A DNA stretch of 64,000 bases from Arachidicoccus sp050436765 (GTDB taxonomy: Bacteria; Bacteroidota; Bacteroidia; Chitinophagales; Chitinophagaceae): contig NZ_JBNQGD010000199.1 of the NCBI RefSeq assembly GCF_050436765.1, forward strand, positions 1 to 64,000, in the 5' to 3' direction. This document shows positions 25,667 through 35,021 of the stretch, in pieces (the stretch's first letter is position 1; each line of letters starts with the position of its first letter). A program made the translations under genes and the position numbers. Under the pieces are notes generated by a model. The model did not search any database. It saw only the letters and a program-made list of their open reading frames with translations, and was not told the DNA's origin.

Positions 25667-26971
25667 ATGCCTCTAAATCAATCTCCCTATTTATTATATT
25701 CCGATGGAGAAGGAAATATTTTTGAAGATACTTCTTTGTATGTCGTAGGCCGTGCGGGTTGGGATGCCTTTCCCATCCCACAAGAAGATTGGATAGAACT
25801 GCCTCAAGGAGGAAATTTATATGAATTGCCCGGTCGCCGTGGTATTGGGATAGATGTAAAAACGGGTGAGATGCGTCTTTGCGATAAAGGCTGGGCAGTA
25901 GCTGCTTTTATTCCACCGGCGCATACAGGTCTATATTTATCGGCTTATGAAACTACACAAGACAATGCACCTACTTTACCACTGTTTTGTTACACCGCAG
26001 CCGGTTGGTTAGACGAAAAATTTTATGTACCGGCTGTAAGAATCGAACAGGATATACGTCAGGAGTGTGCCGGATATAACGACGATAAAGTTGCGAGCGG
26101 GGCAATAGAATTGTTGAAAAATTATCCCGAAAACCGTCTGGTGAAACACTTGATGGATACTTGTTGCAACACTTATCATTGTCCAGCAGCTCGTAATTTT
26201 GCCTTGGCACGCTGGGAGTGTCCGGTCCCCGCTTCGCCCGCCTGCAATGCCAACTGCGTCGGCTGCATTTCTTTTCAGCCTGAAGAAGAAAGCATTGTTT
26301 CCACACAAGATAGGCTAACCTTTAAACCGACACCGGAAGAAATTGTGGAATTTACCGTACCACATTTATTGAATGCGCCTTTTCCCATTATAAGCTTTGG
26401 TCAAGGCTGCGAAGGGGAACCGCTTTTGATGTGGGAAGTTATTCGCAAAGCAATTATAGAGATACGTAAGCATACCCATAGAGGCAGCATCAATATCAAC
26501 ACCAATGGGTCTAAACCAGATGCGGTAAAAGCCTTGTGTGAAGTGGGATTGAATAGTATTCGGGTGAGTTTAAATTCCGCACAGAAACATATTTATACCA
26601 GATATTATTTACCTAATAACTACGAGTTTGAAGATATTGTAGAAAGCTTAAAGGTGGTGAAAAGTTTTGGTGGTTGGACTAGTATTAATTATTTTGTTTT
26701 TCCCGGGATGACCGATTCTGAAGCTGAATATGAAGCGTTACGCAAATTAATTAAAGATACCAATCTGGATATGATTCAATGGCGCAATTTCAATATTGAT
26801 CCTGACTGGTATTTGGGGCATATTGGCGTAAGTGAATCTTTTGAAATGATGGGCATAAAGCAACTGATGAGCCTTATTCACGAGGAGTTTCCCCATGTAA
26901 AATTTGGGTATTATAACCCCCCAATAGAGAGAATTCGGGGCGAGTATGAAAATGACTTCGCACATCATTAA
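25667..26971 (+). CDS. Radical SAM protein with a cysteine-rich N-terminal extension, function unknown
   Basis: The 434-residue protein has a long N-terminal region (about 1-185), then the radical SAM motif C193-x3-C197-x2-C200 (ACNANCVGC) and a barrel with GQGCEGEPLL, ININTNGS and IRVSLNSA. Ahead of the SAM motif are four extra cysteines, C166, C167, C172 and C185, that could bind a second iron-sulfur cluster. There is no C-terminal SPASM cysteine set. Neighbours give no substrate. I recognise the superfamily but no characterised subfamily. Confidence 0.85.
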   Translation: MPLNQSPYLLYSDGEGNIFEDTSLYVVGRAGWDAFPIPQEDWIELPQGGNLYELPGRRGIGIDVKTGEMRLCDKGWAVAAFIPPAHTGLYLSAYETTQDNAPTLPLFCYTAAGWLDEKFYVPAVRIEQDIRQECAGYNDDKVASGAIELLKNYPENRLVKHLMDTCCNTYHCPAARNFALARWECPVPASPACNANCVGCISFQPEEESIVSTQDRLTFKPTPEEIVEFTVPHLLNAPFPIISFGQGCEGEPLLMWEVIRKAIIEIRKHTHRGSININTNGSKPDAVKALCEVGLNSIRVSLNSAQKHIYTRYYLPNNYEFEDIVESLKVVKSFGGWTSINYFVFPGMTDSEAEYEALRKLIKDTNLDMIQWRNFNIDPDWYLGHIGVSESFEMMGIKQLMSLIHEEFPHVKFGYYNPPIERIRGEYENDFAHH

Positions 26972-27177
26972 ATCTTTCGCTCATTTATTCTTTATAAAGG
27001 AATCTCTGCTATTCATTGCGAAAACATACGGCCTTCTTTAATTGTTATGCTTAGTCAATGGTTAATTATTATAGCTTATCAAAGAAAACTGCACAGTATT
27101 TTTTGCCTCGTTCACAAATGTACCGTAATGATGCTCATATTGTTAACTAGTCCAATAGGATATTTGGCATAATTCTT

Positions 27178-27185
27178 TACCTTTG
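27178..27185 (+). promoter_or_regulatory. Putative -7 promoter box for mtaB
   Basis: TACCTTTG fits TAnnTTTG and ends 23 bases before the GTG start. No well-spaced -33 box is visible. Confidence 0.45.
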
Positions 27186-27208
27186 TCCATTCTAAAATTT
27201 AATAGTAA

Positions 27209-28489
27209 GTGTCCACACAACGCTCCGTTGCATTTCATACTTTAGGGTGCAAACTCAATTATTCTGAAACCTCTACGCTTTCTCGGATGTTGGAAAGTGA
27301 TGGTTTTTTAAAAAAAGAATTTGAAGATATTGCTGACGTATATGTTATTAACACATGCTCGGTTACCGATAATGCTGATAAGGAATGTCGTCAGTTGGTG
27401 CGCCGCATTCAACGCAAAGCGCCAGAAAGTTTGGTGGTAATTACCGGTTGTTATGCACAACTAAAACCTAAAGAAATATCTGAAATACCGGGGGTAGATT
27501 TGGTATTGGGCGCTTCTGAAAAGTTTAATATTGTCGCTCATTTAAGGGAATTAACCAAGGGTGATTCAGCAAAAATATCTAGTTGTGATATTGAAGAAGT
27601 TTCCGGTTTCAATACTTCATTTTCATTGAACGATCGTACGCGTACTTTTTTGAAAGTGCAAGATGGCTGCGACTATACCTGTTCTTTTTGTACTATTCCA
27701 ATGGCCCGCGGGAAAAGTAGGAGTAATACGATTGAAAATGTTTTAATAAATGCACGAAATATCGCGGCATCGGGGGGCGTAAAAGAAATAGTTTTAACTG
27801 GTGTAAATCTTGGCGATTTTGGAAAAGGTGCTGATGGTAATAAGAAAACAGAAGAAGATTTTTTAGAATTGATAAAAGAATTAGATTCAATAGAAGGTAT
27901 TGAACGCTTCCGTATTTCTTCCATTGAACCGAATCTATTATCAGACGAAATTATAGCATTTGTGGCGCGGAGTAAAAAGTTCATGCCACATTTTCATATC
28001 CCTTTACAGAGTGGTAGCGATAAAATTTTAGGACTCATGCGCCGCCGTTATAAAAAAGATTTATATAAACAACGTGTTGAATTAATAAAAAGATTAATGC
28101 CCCATTGCGCTATTGGAGTAGATGTAATTGTGGGCTTTCCCGGAGAGACTGACGGTGATTTTAAAGAGACCTTTGATTTTCTGCATAGCCTGGATATTTC
28201 TTATTTGCATGTTTTTACTTATTCAGAAAGGGCCAATACAAAAGCCTTAGAAATAACGCCGGTGGTTCCTCAAAATGTTCGTCATGAGCGCAATAAAACA
28301 CTACGTAACCTTTCTTATATGAAAATGCAATATTTTTCTAATCAAAATGTAGGGCAGACTAGAACCGTACTTTTTGAAGACCATAATAAAAATGGTATGA
28401 TGGAAGGGTATACGGACAATTATATTCGCATCGCTACCCCTTATCAGGAAAAATGGGCAAATGAATTGGTGAGTTGGAAAATTCAGTGA
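27209..28489 (+). CDS. mtaB: tRNA t6A37 methylthiotransferase
   Basis: The 426-residue protein adds a methylthio group to N6-threonylcarbamoyladenosine at position 37 of tRNAs. It has the N-terminal MTTase domain (FHTLGCKLNYSET, VINTCSVTDNAD), the radical SAM motif CDYTCSFC and a C-terminal TRAM-like region. The start is GTG at 27209: it gives the family N-terminus MSTQRSVAFHTLGC and no ATG lies suitably upstream. The HTLGCKLN wording separates MtaB from MiaB and RimO. Confidence 0.93.
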   Translation: MSTQRSVAFHTLGCKLNYSETSTLSRMLESDGFLKKEFEDIADVYVINTCSVTDNADKECRQLVRRIQRKAPESLVVITGCYAQLKPKEISEIPGVDLVLGASEKFNIVAHLRELTKGDSAKISSCDIEEVSGFNTSFSLNDRTRTFLKVQDGCDYTCSFCTIPMARGKSRSNTIENVLINARNIAASGGVKEIVLTGVNLGDFGKGADGNKKTEEDFLELIKELDSIEGIERFRISSIEPNLLSDEIIAFVARSKKFMPHFHIPLQSGSDKILGLMRRRYKKDLYKQRVELIKRLMPHCAIGVDVIVGFPGETDGDFKETFDFLHSLDISYLHVFTYSERANTKALEITPVVPQNVRHERNKTLRNLSYMKMQYFSNQNVGQTRTVLFEDHNKNGMMEGYTDNYIRIATPYQEKWANELVSWKIQ

Positions 28490-28642
28490 ATATCGCCTTT
28501 TATCAACACATTCATTTTAAAGGCAATCCTGCCCACGAAGGCTCTTTAACTTTCCGCGGTGACTTTTAAATTATTTGTTCCCTACTCAATTGGCAAGACT
28601 TTTGTGTCACTTACTTGATTTTGACCTGTAAAACAAAATATC

Positions 28643-28843
28643 ATGCCTGTATTAAAAGTAATTGAAGTAATGTCGAGCTCTAAGTTAAGTTGGGAAGATG
28701 CTGCTCAGCAAGCAGTAAGTGAAGCATCCAAAACGCTAAAAAATATTCGATCCGTATATGTGAAAGATCAAAGTGCGGCGGTGGTGAACGGCAAAATAAC
28801 TGAATACAGGGTAAACCTTAAATTATCCTTTGTTATCGAGTGA
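28643..28843 (+). CDS. Dodecin family flavin-binding protein
   Basis: A 66-residue dodecin. Dodecins form 12-subunit shells that store or sequester flavins. The wording KVIEVMSSSKLSWEDAAQQA and the conserved TEYRVNLKLSFVIE end fit the family and its usual length of 65-75 residues. It is a single gene closed by a terminator shared with the convergent mrp gene. Confidence 0.92.
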   Translation: MPVLKVIEVMSSSKLSWEDAAQQAVSEASKTLKNIRSVYVKDQSAAVVNGKITEYRVNLKLSFVIE

Positions 28844-28857
28844 CAGGGTCTGGTAAC

Positions 28858-28895
28858 AAAAAGGGCACCGAGTAATACCCGATGCCGCTTTTATC
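28858..28895. terminator. Bidirectional terminator between dodecin and mrp
   Basis: GGCACCGAGT (28864-28873) pairs with ACCCGATGCC (28877-28886) with one mismatch and one G-U pair; A-rich and T-rich tracts flank it on both sides. Confidence 0.85.
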
Positions 28896-28916
28896 TTTTG
28901 TCTGACCTTAATTAGG

Positions 28917-29993
28917 TTATAAAGATCTAGACGATTTATTCTGTATATAAATTTGCTTTGCTACTTCATCTGAAAAATCTAGAAAAGCTTTTTTGCTAAC
29001 GCTATCTTCACTTAGCATTACAGGAATGCCTTTATCCCCGCCTTCGCGGATGCTTTGTACCAAAGGTATTTGACCCAAAAAGTTTAGATCGTATTCACTG
29101 GCAAGCCTTTTTCCACCTTCTTTTCCGAATATATAATATTTATTTTCGGGTAATTCAGCAGGAGTGAAGTATGCCATGTTTTCTACCAAACCAATAATGG
29201 GTGCATCTAGTTGTGCCTGACTAAACATAGCAATGCCCTTTTTTGCATCTGCCAATGCGACGTCTTGCGGAGTAGTTACAATAATAACACCTGTTACTGG
29301 TACCAACTGCATCAAGGTAAGATGAATGTCACCTGTACCCGGTGGCATGTCAATGATTAAATAATCCAGTTCATCCCAATAAACGTCGGTCACGAATTGC
29401 CGAACAGCACTACTGACCATTGGTCCCCGCCAGACTACGGCTTGTCTTTCATCAACCAGAAAACCAATGCTCATGACTTTAATACCAAATTTTTCTAATG
29501 GCACTATTTTGCCTTTCCCTTCAATCTCTGCCATCATCGGCCTATCACCACGCAGCCCAAACATGATAGGCGCACTTGGTCCATAAATATCCGCATCCAT
29601 CAAACCAACTTTTACTCCATCTTTAGCTAATGCAAGTGCGAGATTGGCTGCAACCGTACTTTTACCTACGCCACCTTTACCACTTACTACCGCTATAATG
29701 TTTTTTACTTTGGGTAGTACGGTTTCATGAAGGCTACGCTTGGAATTTACCTTTGAGGTAAAAGTTACATTTACGTTTACCGACGCGTCTTGTGCCAATT
29801 CTCTAATTACATTTTCGCATTGTTCATTAATCTCACCTTTATAGGGTGCAGAGGTCATCGGCACCATAATAGTGAGTGCAATATTTTTGCCATGGATTTT
29901 TATATCAGCCACCATATTTAGCGATACAATATCTTTCTTTGTGTCCGGGTTTATTACATTTTTTAATGCTTTTAGTATGTCATCTTCTGTCAT
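28917..29993 (-). CDS. Mrp/ApbC-type P-loop ATPase, iron-sulfur cluster carrier
   Basis: The 358-residue protein has an N-terminal DUF59/MIP18 domain (about 1-85) and a ParA-like ATPase with the deviant Walker A GKGGVGKST, MDADIYGPSAP and DYLIIDMPPGTGD. Family members carry 4Fe-4S clusters to target proteins. The CxxC that binds the bridging cluster in well-studied Mrp/ApbC after ENM-x-YF is absent here (ENMAYFTPAELPENKYY), so cluster binding would have to differ. It converges with the dodecin gene. Confidence 0.93.
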   Translation of the reverse strand: MTEDDILKALKNVINPDTKKDIVSLNMVADIKIHGKNIALTIMVPMTSAPYKGEINEQCENVIRELAQDASVNVNVTFTSKVNSKRSLHETVLPKVKNIIAVVSGKGGVGKSTVAANLALALAKDGVKVGLMDADIYGPSAPIMFGLRGDRPMMAEIEGKGKIVPLEKFGIKVMSIGFLVDERQAVVWRGPMVSSAVRQFVTDVYWDELDYLIIDMPPGTGDIHLTLMQLVPVTGVIIVTTPQDVALADAKKGIAMFSQAQLDAPIIGLVENMAYFTPAELPENKYYIFGKEGGKRLASEYDLNFLGQIPLVQSIREGGDKGIPVMLSEDSVSKKAFLDFSDEVAKQIYIQNKSSRSL

Positions 29994-30119
29994 TATCTGT
30001 TAAGTTAAAAGGAAATTAATGGCGCAAAATTAATTCATCATAAGGTTACTTTATCTATATTCCGGTTATTATTTATAATGTCTGCCCATTTTATTGTAAA
30101 AACATTCACTTATGCCAGG

Positions 30120-30155
30120 TTTGATTTATTTTATGAAAAGGATACTTTAACTTTG
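30120..30155 (+). promoter_or_regulatory. Putative promoter upstream of 30235
   Basis: TTTG at 30120-30123 and TAACTTTG at 30148-30155 are spaced 24 bases apart, slightly wide for the Bacteroidota consensus. Confidence 0.4.
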
Positions 30156-30234
30156 ATAAAGCATAAGTAATACGTTTGAATTGGTGAACAGAAGGTTTAG
30201 AAATACATTTTTTACATTTTTTAAAGACTGACTT

Positions 30235-30882
30235 TTGAATTTTATTAAGACGAAGCCATTTGGTTATTTATTGTTGGTTGCATTTGCAACCTTGTTGAGT
30301 GTAAAGAACGTGCAAGCTCAGCAGGGGCAGAAGGTAATACAATTATATGGTATAGTTCGAGCTAATGATAGTTCTTCCGTCTTGCCAGGAGCGAGTGTAT
30401 ATATAAAAGGCACGCACAGGGGAACTATTACGAATGATTATGGTATTTTTTCTATTGCAGTTGTACCCGGAAGTAAAATTGAGTTTTCTTTTATAGGATT
30501 TAAAAGTGTGTTTTATACGGTGCCTAACAATGTAAATGGAGATCAATTGATGGTTTCTCCTATGTTGGAGCAGGATACTACTTACTTACCCACTGCAATT
30601 GTAACCGCTTTACCTACGCCGGCGGAGTTTCGACGATTGTTCTTAGAAACTTCTATTCCAGATGATAATTATGCCATCGCTCGACAAAACCTTAATTTGG
30701 AAAATATGCTTCGACAAATGCGGTACCTCCCAATGGATGCGCAGACGATAGCTAATATGAATTCTCGCGAATTGATTCGACAAGGCTCTCAAAAAGGACT
30801 CGTGCCCAGTTCTGGGATTTTTAATCCTCTAGCATGGTATGATTTTATCAGATCCTTAAAAGAAGGTGGCGGCTCTAAATAA
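30235..30882 (+). CDS. Secreted protein with CarboxypepD_reg-like domain
   Basis: The 215-residue protein begins at TTG (30235): an in-frame TGA lies two codons upstream, and only this start gives a full signal peptide (MNFIKTKPFGYLLLV...NVQAQ, cut near residue 29). Residues about 37-115 form a carboxypeptidase-regulatory-like beta domain (LYGIVRANDSSSVLPGASVYIKGT), the fold found at the start of TonB receptors. The C-terminal 90 residues are helical with no recognised motif. It is 24 bases upstream of the GH20 gene and probably cotranscribed. Function unknown. Confidence 0.8.
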   Translation: MNFIKTKPFGYLLLVAFATLLSVKNVQAQQGQKVIQLYGIVRANDSSSVLPGASVYIKGTHRGTITNDYGIFSIAVVPGSKIEFSFIGFKSVFYTVPNNVNGDQLMVSPMLEQDTTYLPTAIVTALPTPAEFRRLFLETSIPDDNYAIARQNLNLENMLRQMRYLPMDAQTIANMNSRELIRQGSQKGLVPSSGIFNPLAWYDFIRSLKEGGGSK

Positions 30883-30906
30883 CCTATTCTCTCTATATCT
30901 TTCCTA

Positions 30907-33258
30907 ATGTTTAAATCTTTGACGGTTGCCATGGTAAAAAAGAATGCTTTTATTCGAATGCTTAGTGTCGCAGGCATTACCAGTATGCTATTATGTGCTC
31001 AAGTCAGTTTCGCGCAAGCAAACCAATCTTTGGAAAATAGGTATCCACTCGTACCTTATCCCCAAGAACTTACTGCTCGGAGTGGTTCATTCACAATTGA
31101 CCGGCATACTGTTATTGTTGCCGATAGCAGGATGTTCGCCAATGAAATAGAACAGCTACAGTCTTTGTTAAAGATGAAACTGAAGGTAACAGGAGTAGGG
31201 AGCTCTAAAAACTTTATACAATTTAAGCTAGATTCCACCATCACTCATGACGAAGGATATATTTTAGATATTGATAAAAATGACATACTCATATCCGCGA
31301 AAAATAATGTAGGCATTTTCCGTGCCGTTGAAACCATTCGTCAATTGTTGCCTAATAAAATTGAGGGACTGATAAACTATTCAAATATTGGTTCCTGGAC
31401 TGTTCCGGATGTTTACATAAAGGATTTTCCGATATATGAATATCGCGGCATGCATTTAGATGTAGCTAGACATTTCTTTTCTTTTGATTATTTGGAAAAG
31501 TTTATCGATAGATTGGCCTTATATAAATTCAACAAACTGCATCTACATTTAACTGATGACGAAGCTTGGCGAATTGAAATAAAAAAATATCCCAAATTAA
31601 CACAGGAGGGTGCTTGGCGTACTTTTGATGCCCACGACTCCGCCTGTATTGTTCGCGCAAAAGCGACCGACGATCCTGATATGGAAATTGATCCCTCACA
31701 TATAAAAATCGTGAATGGGAAAGAAATGTATGGCGGGTTTTACACCCAAAAGCAAATGAAAGAAATAGTAGCTTATGCGGCGCAACGTCATATCGATATT
31801 ATTCCAGAAATAGATATGCCCGGCCATTCACGCATGGCCATTAAATTATATCCTTTCCTTGCTTGCACTGCCGGAAAGGAGACTGGGCAAGGCTTTTCGG
31901 TACCAATGTGCCCATGCAATGAAAACACATTCACCTTCGCGGAAAATGTTTATTCCGAGATATTTAAAATATTTCCCTACAAATATGTACACCTTGGCGC
32001 TGACGAGGTGAATAAAGAGAGCTGGGCAAAATCACCTGAATGTAAAGAGGTAATGCAAAAACAGCATTTGAAAAATGTGGAGGAATTACAAAGCTATTTT
32101 GTAAGAAGAATGGAGAAATTCTTCAATGCACATGGCAAAAAATTAATTGGTTGGGATGAGATATTGGAAGGAGGTGTTACTTCTTCTGCTATTGTTATGT
32201 ACTGGCGCTCTTGGGTTCCTGATGCGCCGGTTATCGCAGCCAAACAAGGAAATAAAGTAATAATGACACCAGGCAATCCTCTATATTTCGACGCTATCCC
32301 TGATCAAAATTCTTTGATGAATGTGTATCATTTTAATCCAATTCCGAAAGGCCTAAATAAACAACAAGCAGCTAATATTATCGGTGCCCAGGCCAATATT
32401 TGGACGGAGTATATCCCAACGACCAACCGTCTGGAATTTATGGTTTATCCGCGCATGTTGGCTCTTTCAGAAGTTTTATGGACAGGCAAAACCGATGATG
32501 CGTCTTTTTTAAAGAGATTAAGATATCAATACAAAAGAATGGATGCTTTAGATATCCATTACCGCTTACCAGATATTGCCCATCTTTTACAACAAAATGT
32601 TTTCATCCATTCAGATACATTGAATTTACAGTCGCCTATGTCCGGTTTAGCGATTCATTATACGGTCGATGGATCCATGCCGAGCATGCAGTCGCCTATT
32701 TTGAATAAGCCGATCGTCATTACAAAGTCAGCCACTTATAAAATTGCATTATTCACTGAAGGCGGTTTGCGTGGGCAAATAAATACGGTAAAATTTGACC
32801 AACAAGATCTCATGCCTTCCATAATGGTCAAACGCAATTACACCGGCTTAAATGTTGCTTATTATGAAGGCACTTATAGAGCTATTGCCGCTATGGATAA
32901 ATCAACACCTGCTCGTAGATGGAATGAACCGGATTTAAATTTCTCGAAAGAACATATAAATGCTGGTACTTTCGGATTAAAATTTACAGGCGTAATAACT
33001 GTGCCTGAAGATGGGGTCTATTCTTTTTATCTTACATCAGATGACGGTTCTATTTTAAAAATAGCAGATAAACTCGTTGTTGATAATGACGGGTTACATT
33101 CTGCACAAGAGAGAAATGGACAGATAGCTTTGCAAAAAGGCAGTCATTTCTTCGAAATAGATTTTATCGAAGGAGGTGGCGGCTATAAATTGCAGTTGCA
33201 ATACAGCATGCCTAATACTAATCAAAAGCAAAATATCCCGGACACTTGGTTTAAGTAG
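30907..33258 (+). CDS. Beta-N-acetylhexosaminidase, GH20, with PA14 domain
   Basis: The exported enzyme (783 residues; a start at 30931, MVKKNAF, gives a neater signal peptide) has a GH20b domain (about 45-165), a GH20 barrel (about 170-520) with the catalytic pair in HLGADEVNKESW, a chitobiase-type C-terminal beta domain and a PA14 domain near the end (about 640-775; GVYSFYLTSDDGS). It removes terminal GlcNAc or GalNAc from glycans outside the cell or in the periplasm. PA14 probably adds sugar binding. Together with the GH18-NodB-GT2 gene it points to amino-sugar polymer turnover. Confidence 0.94.
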   Translation: MFKSLTVAMVKKNAFIRMLSVAGITSMLLCAQVSFAQANQSLENRYPLVPYPQELTARSGSFTIDRHTVIVADSRMFANEIEQLQSLLKMKLKVTGVGSSKNFIQFKLDSTITHDEGYILDIDKNDILISAKNNVGIFRAVETIRQLLPNKIEGLINYSNIGSWTVPDVYIKDFPIYEYRGMHLDVARHFFSFDYLEKFIDRLALYKFNKLHLHLTDDEAWRIEIKKYPKLTQEGAWRTFDAHDSACIVRAKATDDPDMEIDPSHIKIVNGKEMYGGFYTQKQMKEIVAYAAQRHIDIIPEIDMPGHSRMAIKLYPFLACTAGKETGQGFSVPMCPCNENTFTFAENVYSEIFKIFPYKYVHLGADEVNKESWAKSPECKEVMQKQHLKNVEELQSYFVRRMEKFFNAHGKKLIGWDEILEGGVTSSAIVMYWRSWVPDAPVIAAKQGNKVIMTPGNPLYFDAIPDQNSLMNVYHFNPIPKGLNKQQAANIIGAQANIWTEYIPTTNRLEFMVYPRMLALSEVLWTGKTDDASFLKRLRYQYKRMDALDIHYRLPDIAHLLQQNVFIHSDTLNLQSPMSGLAIHYTVDGSMPSMQSPILNKPIVITKSATYKIALFTEGGLRGQINTVKFDQQDLMPSIMVKRNYTGLNVAYYEGTYRAIAAMDKSTPARRWNEPDLNFSKEHINAGTFGLKFTGVITVPEDGVYSFYLTSDDGSILKIADKLVVDNDGLHSAQERNGQIALQKGSHFFEIDFIEGGGGYKLQLQYSMPNTNQKQNIPDTWFK

Positions 33259-33271
33259 AATACGGTTGCAA

Positions 33272-33314
33272 AGCAATTGATTAACAGCCAATACTTTCTG
33301 GTCAATCAATTGCT
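33272..33314. repeat. Inverted repeat after the hexosaminidase gene
   Basis: AGCAATTGATT (33272-33282) pairs perfectly with AATCAATTGCT (33304-33314) across a 21-base loop, 14 bases past the stop. There is no T run after it; it may be a terminator of factor-dependent type or RNA-stabilising structure. Confidence 0.5.
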
Positions 33315-33385
33315 GTTGTGAACAATGAACCAAGATAGAACAACTGGAAATGAGAAGCTACCGGAATATCATTTTTTGCCTTAAT

Positions 33386-34582
33386 TTACAACTTCAATTT
33401 GGCCTTCATCTCCTCGGTCAACGCATTTTTATTGATCATAATGGCCACTGTCTTGTAGTTGATATAGGCTTTAGATGCATATAAAAACCCTTTGTAAATA
33501 TTCTTAGTACCCCAAGAATTTTTTACGATATAATATTCTTTACCATTTTGATCTTTTGCTAAACCTACGATATGCATCAGATGATCATCGGTAGTCTGTT
33601 TGTCGTTGTAGGCCGCTTGTCGATTTTCTGGCGTAATATTCATTTCCGTTTTTGGTTCATTAAACCAGTCTTTAATTTCCTCTTTCGTGGTGGTTTTAGC
33701 GGAGATGGTGTCTGCACCAGGCGGTACAATAGCTACGCTACTTAACCAATTGAAATAAGGTTCTGAACAATCGGTATCCCATTCTACGGTGTATCCGTTT
33801 TTTAATGCATCATCAATAATCTTAGTGAGGTCGTCTAGAGGGACATTGAAGTAATTTGAAACAAATTCCCAATTATCTGGCACCATCAACATTCCTTGTT
33901 GCCAATAAGGAGTATTAGTTTGGGACATTATTTCGATATAATTTTTGGGGTCCAATCCTACATATTCATTTGCGAAAGTTTTGGGCGTATAGCTTTTACC
34001 TTCAAATGTGAAATGTGCCGGTACTTTTCCCAAATGCGCATCTAAAATTGCAGAGACAGTATCTCGCCAGTTAGTTGGAATATTATGCTGCGCCAGCCAT
34101 TTATTCAATTGTGTTTTTACCAGTGCTAACATATCACCAAAGTCATTTTCAGTAGCACCTTTTATCAAGCCAGTATAGGTAGACTCGGGCATTGCGCCAT
34201 ATTTTGCATACATATTAATTACATCGTGCGCTTGGCCACCATCACCAAAATTTACGTTACCGTCCATTCTCAGATAATTTTCCGCTTTATCCAAATATGC
34301 ACATCGCGCCGAAAATATTTTCGAAAGATGTAGTGGCCGCTTGCCCGCTTTTATCATTTCACTTTCCAGAAACGAGTTGGTAGAATAACTCCAACAAGTT
34401 CCCGATCTGCCCTGGTTTTCTACAGGTGTGTAGGTGAGGTCTCTTATTTTAGTGAACGCAAAACCATTTGCATCTGCAGTCGATTGGTTTTTGTTTACCT
34501 TTTTAATTAAATCTGTTTGTGCTTGTGATATAGTTACTACAAAGACTACAATAAATACCGATAAAAATATTTTTTTCATCAT
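33386..34582 (-). CDS. Secreted C1 family cysteine peptidase (bleomycin hydrolase-like)
   Basis: I begin at 34582, where MMKKIFLSVFIVVFVVTISQA forms a signal peptide cut before QTD. The papain-fold enzyme has the catalytic Cys in VENQGRSGTCWSY, the His in DDHLMHIVG and the Asn in IVKNSWG. The domain layout and length (398 residues) resemble the C1B aminopeptidase/bleomycin hydrolase group, which is usually cytoplasmic; the signal peptide makes this version periplasmic or secreted, as in other Bacteroidota. Confidence 0.9.
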   Translation of the reverse strand: MMKKIFLSVFIVVFVVTISQAQTDLIKKVNKNQSTADANGFAFTKIRDLTYTPVENQGRSGTCWSYSTNSFLESEMIKAGKRPLHLSKIFSARCAYLDKAENYLRMDGNVNFGDGGQAHDVINMYAKYGAMPESTYTGLIKGATENDFGDMLALVKTQLNKWLAQHNIPTNWRDTVSAILDAHLGKVPAHFTFEGKSYTPKTFANEYVGLDPKNYIEIMSQTNTPYWQQGMLMVPDNWEFVSNYFNVPLDDLTKIIDDALKNGYTVEWDTDCSEPYFNWLSSVAIVPPGADTISAKTTTKEEIKDWFNEPKTEMNITPENRQAAYNDKQTTDDHLMHIVGLAKDQNGKEYYIVKNSWGTKNIYKGFLYASKAYINYKTVAIMINKNALTEEMKAKLKL

Positions 34583-35021
34583 TATCTTTTTTAAAAAAGT
34601 ATTAGGCAATTCTCTTTCAGGAGTTTACATTGTATGGAGTCAAAGATAGGCAAGTTGTCGAATGTTTTAAACAGTATCTGCTAATTTCCGTTTATTTAAT
34701 AACAATGATCTTCAGCGCCAAATCCGCGCAGTCAGGCTGAGCGTACGGCAATCTATTGTTTAAATGACCATTCAGTCATTATTTTATCAAATACTAGTTT
34801 TTTCATTAGCTCTGGTTTTGTCGCTATCATATCAAACGTTTCACATGAGCATAGAAAAGATAAGCCCAAAGTTCGTTATTCCGCTATTGCAACTGTCAAA
34901 ATTGCATAGCATACCTTATCAACACAGCTATTCAAACGAAGGGAGAAAAAATCAATTTTCCACAACGGCTTTATTTCCCCTTGAAATGTGGTAATTTGCC
35001 GCTTTATTTCGATATAATATT
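34583..35021. other. Gene-free stretch upstream of ftsK
   Basis: A 76-codon plus-strand frame at 34764-34994 has a hydrophobic start but no recognised family or promoter. AATGAC/GTCATT forms a small dyad around 34763-34780. The ftsK promoter should lie near 34990-35015 but no clean box is visible. Confidence 0.4.

Noticed and set aside
25667..26971. Radical SAM protein as PqqE to supply the PQQ of the 6717 enzyme
   Set aside because: PqqE has a SPASM domain with C-terminal cysteines and sits with pqqA-D; none are seen here.
34764..34994. 76-codon plus-strand frame upstream of ftsK
   Set aside because: A hydrophobic start but low-complexity Ser/Leu/Gln wording, no promoter and no family; more likely chance.
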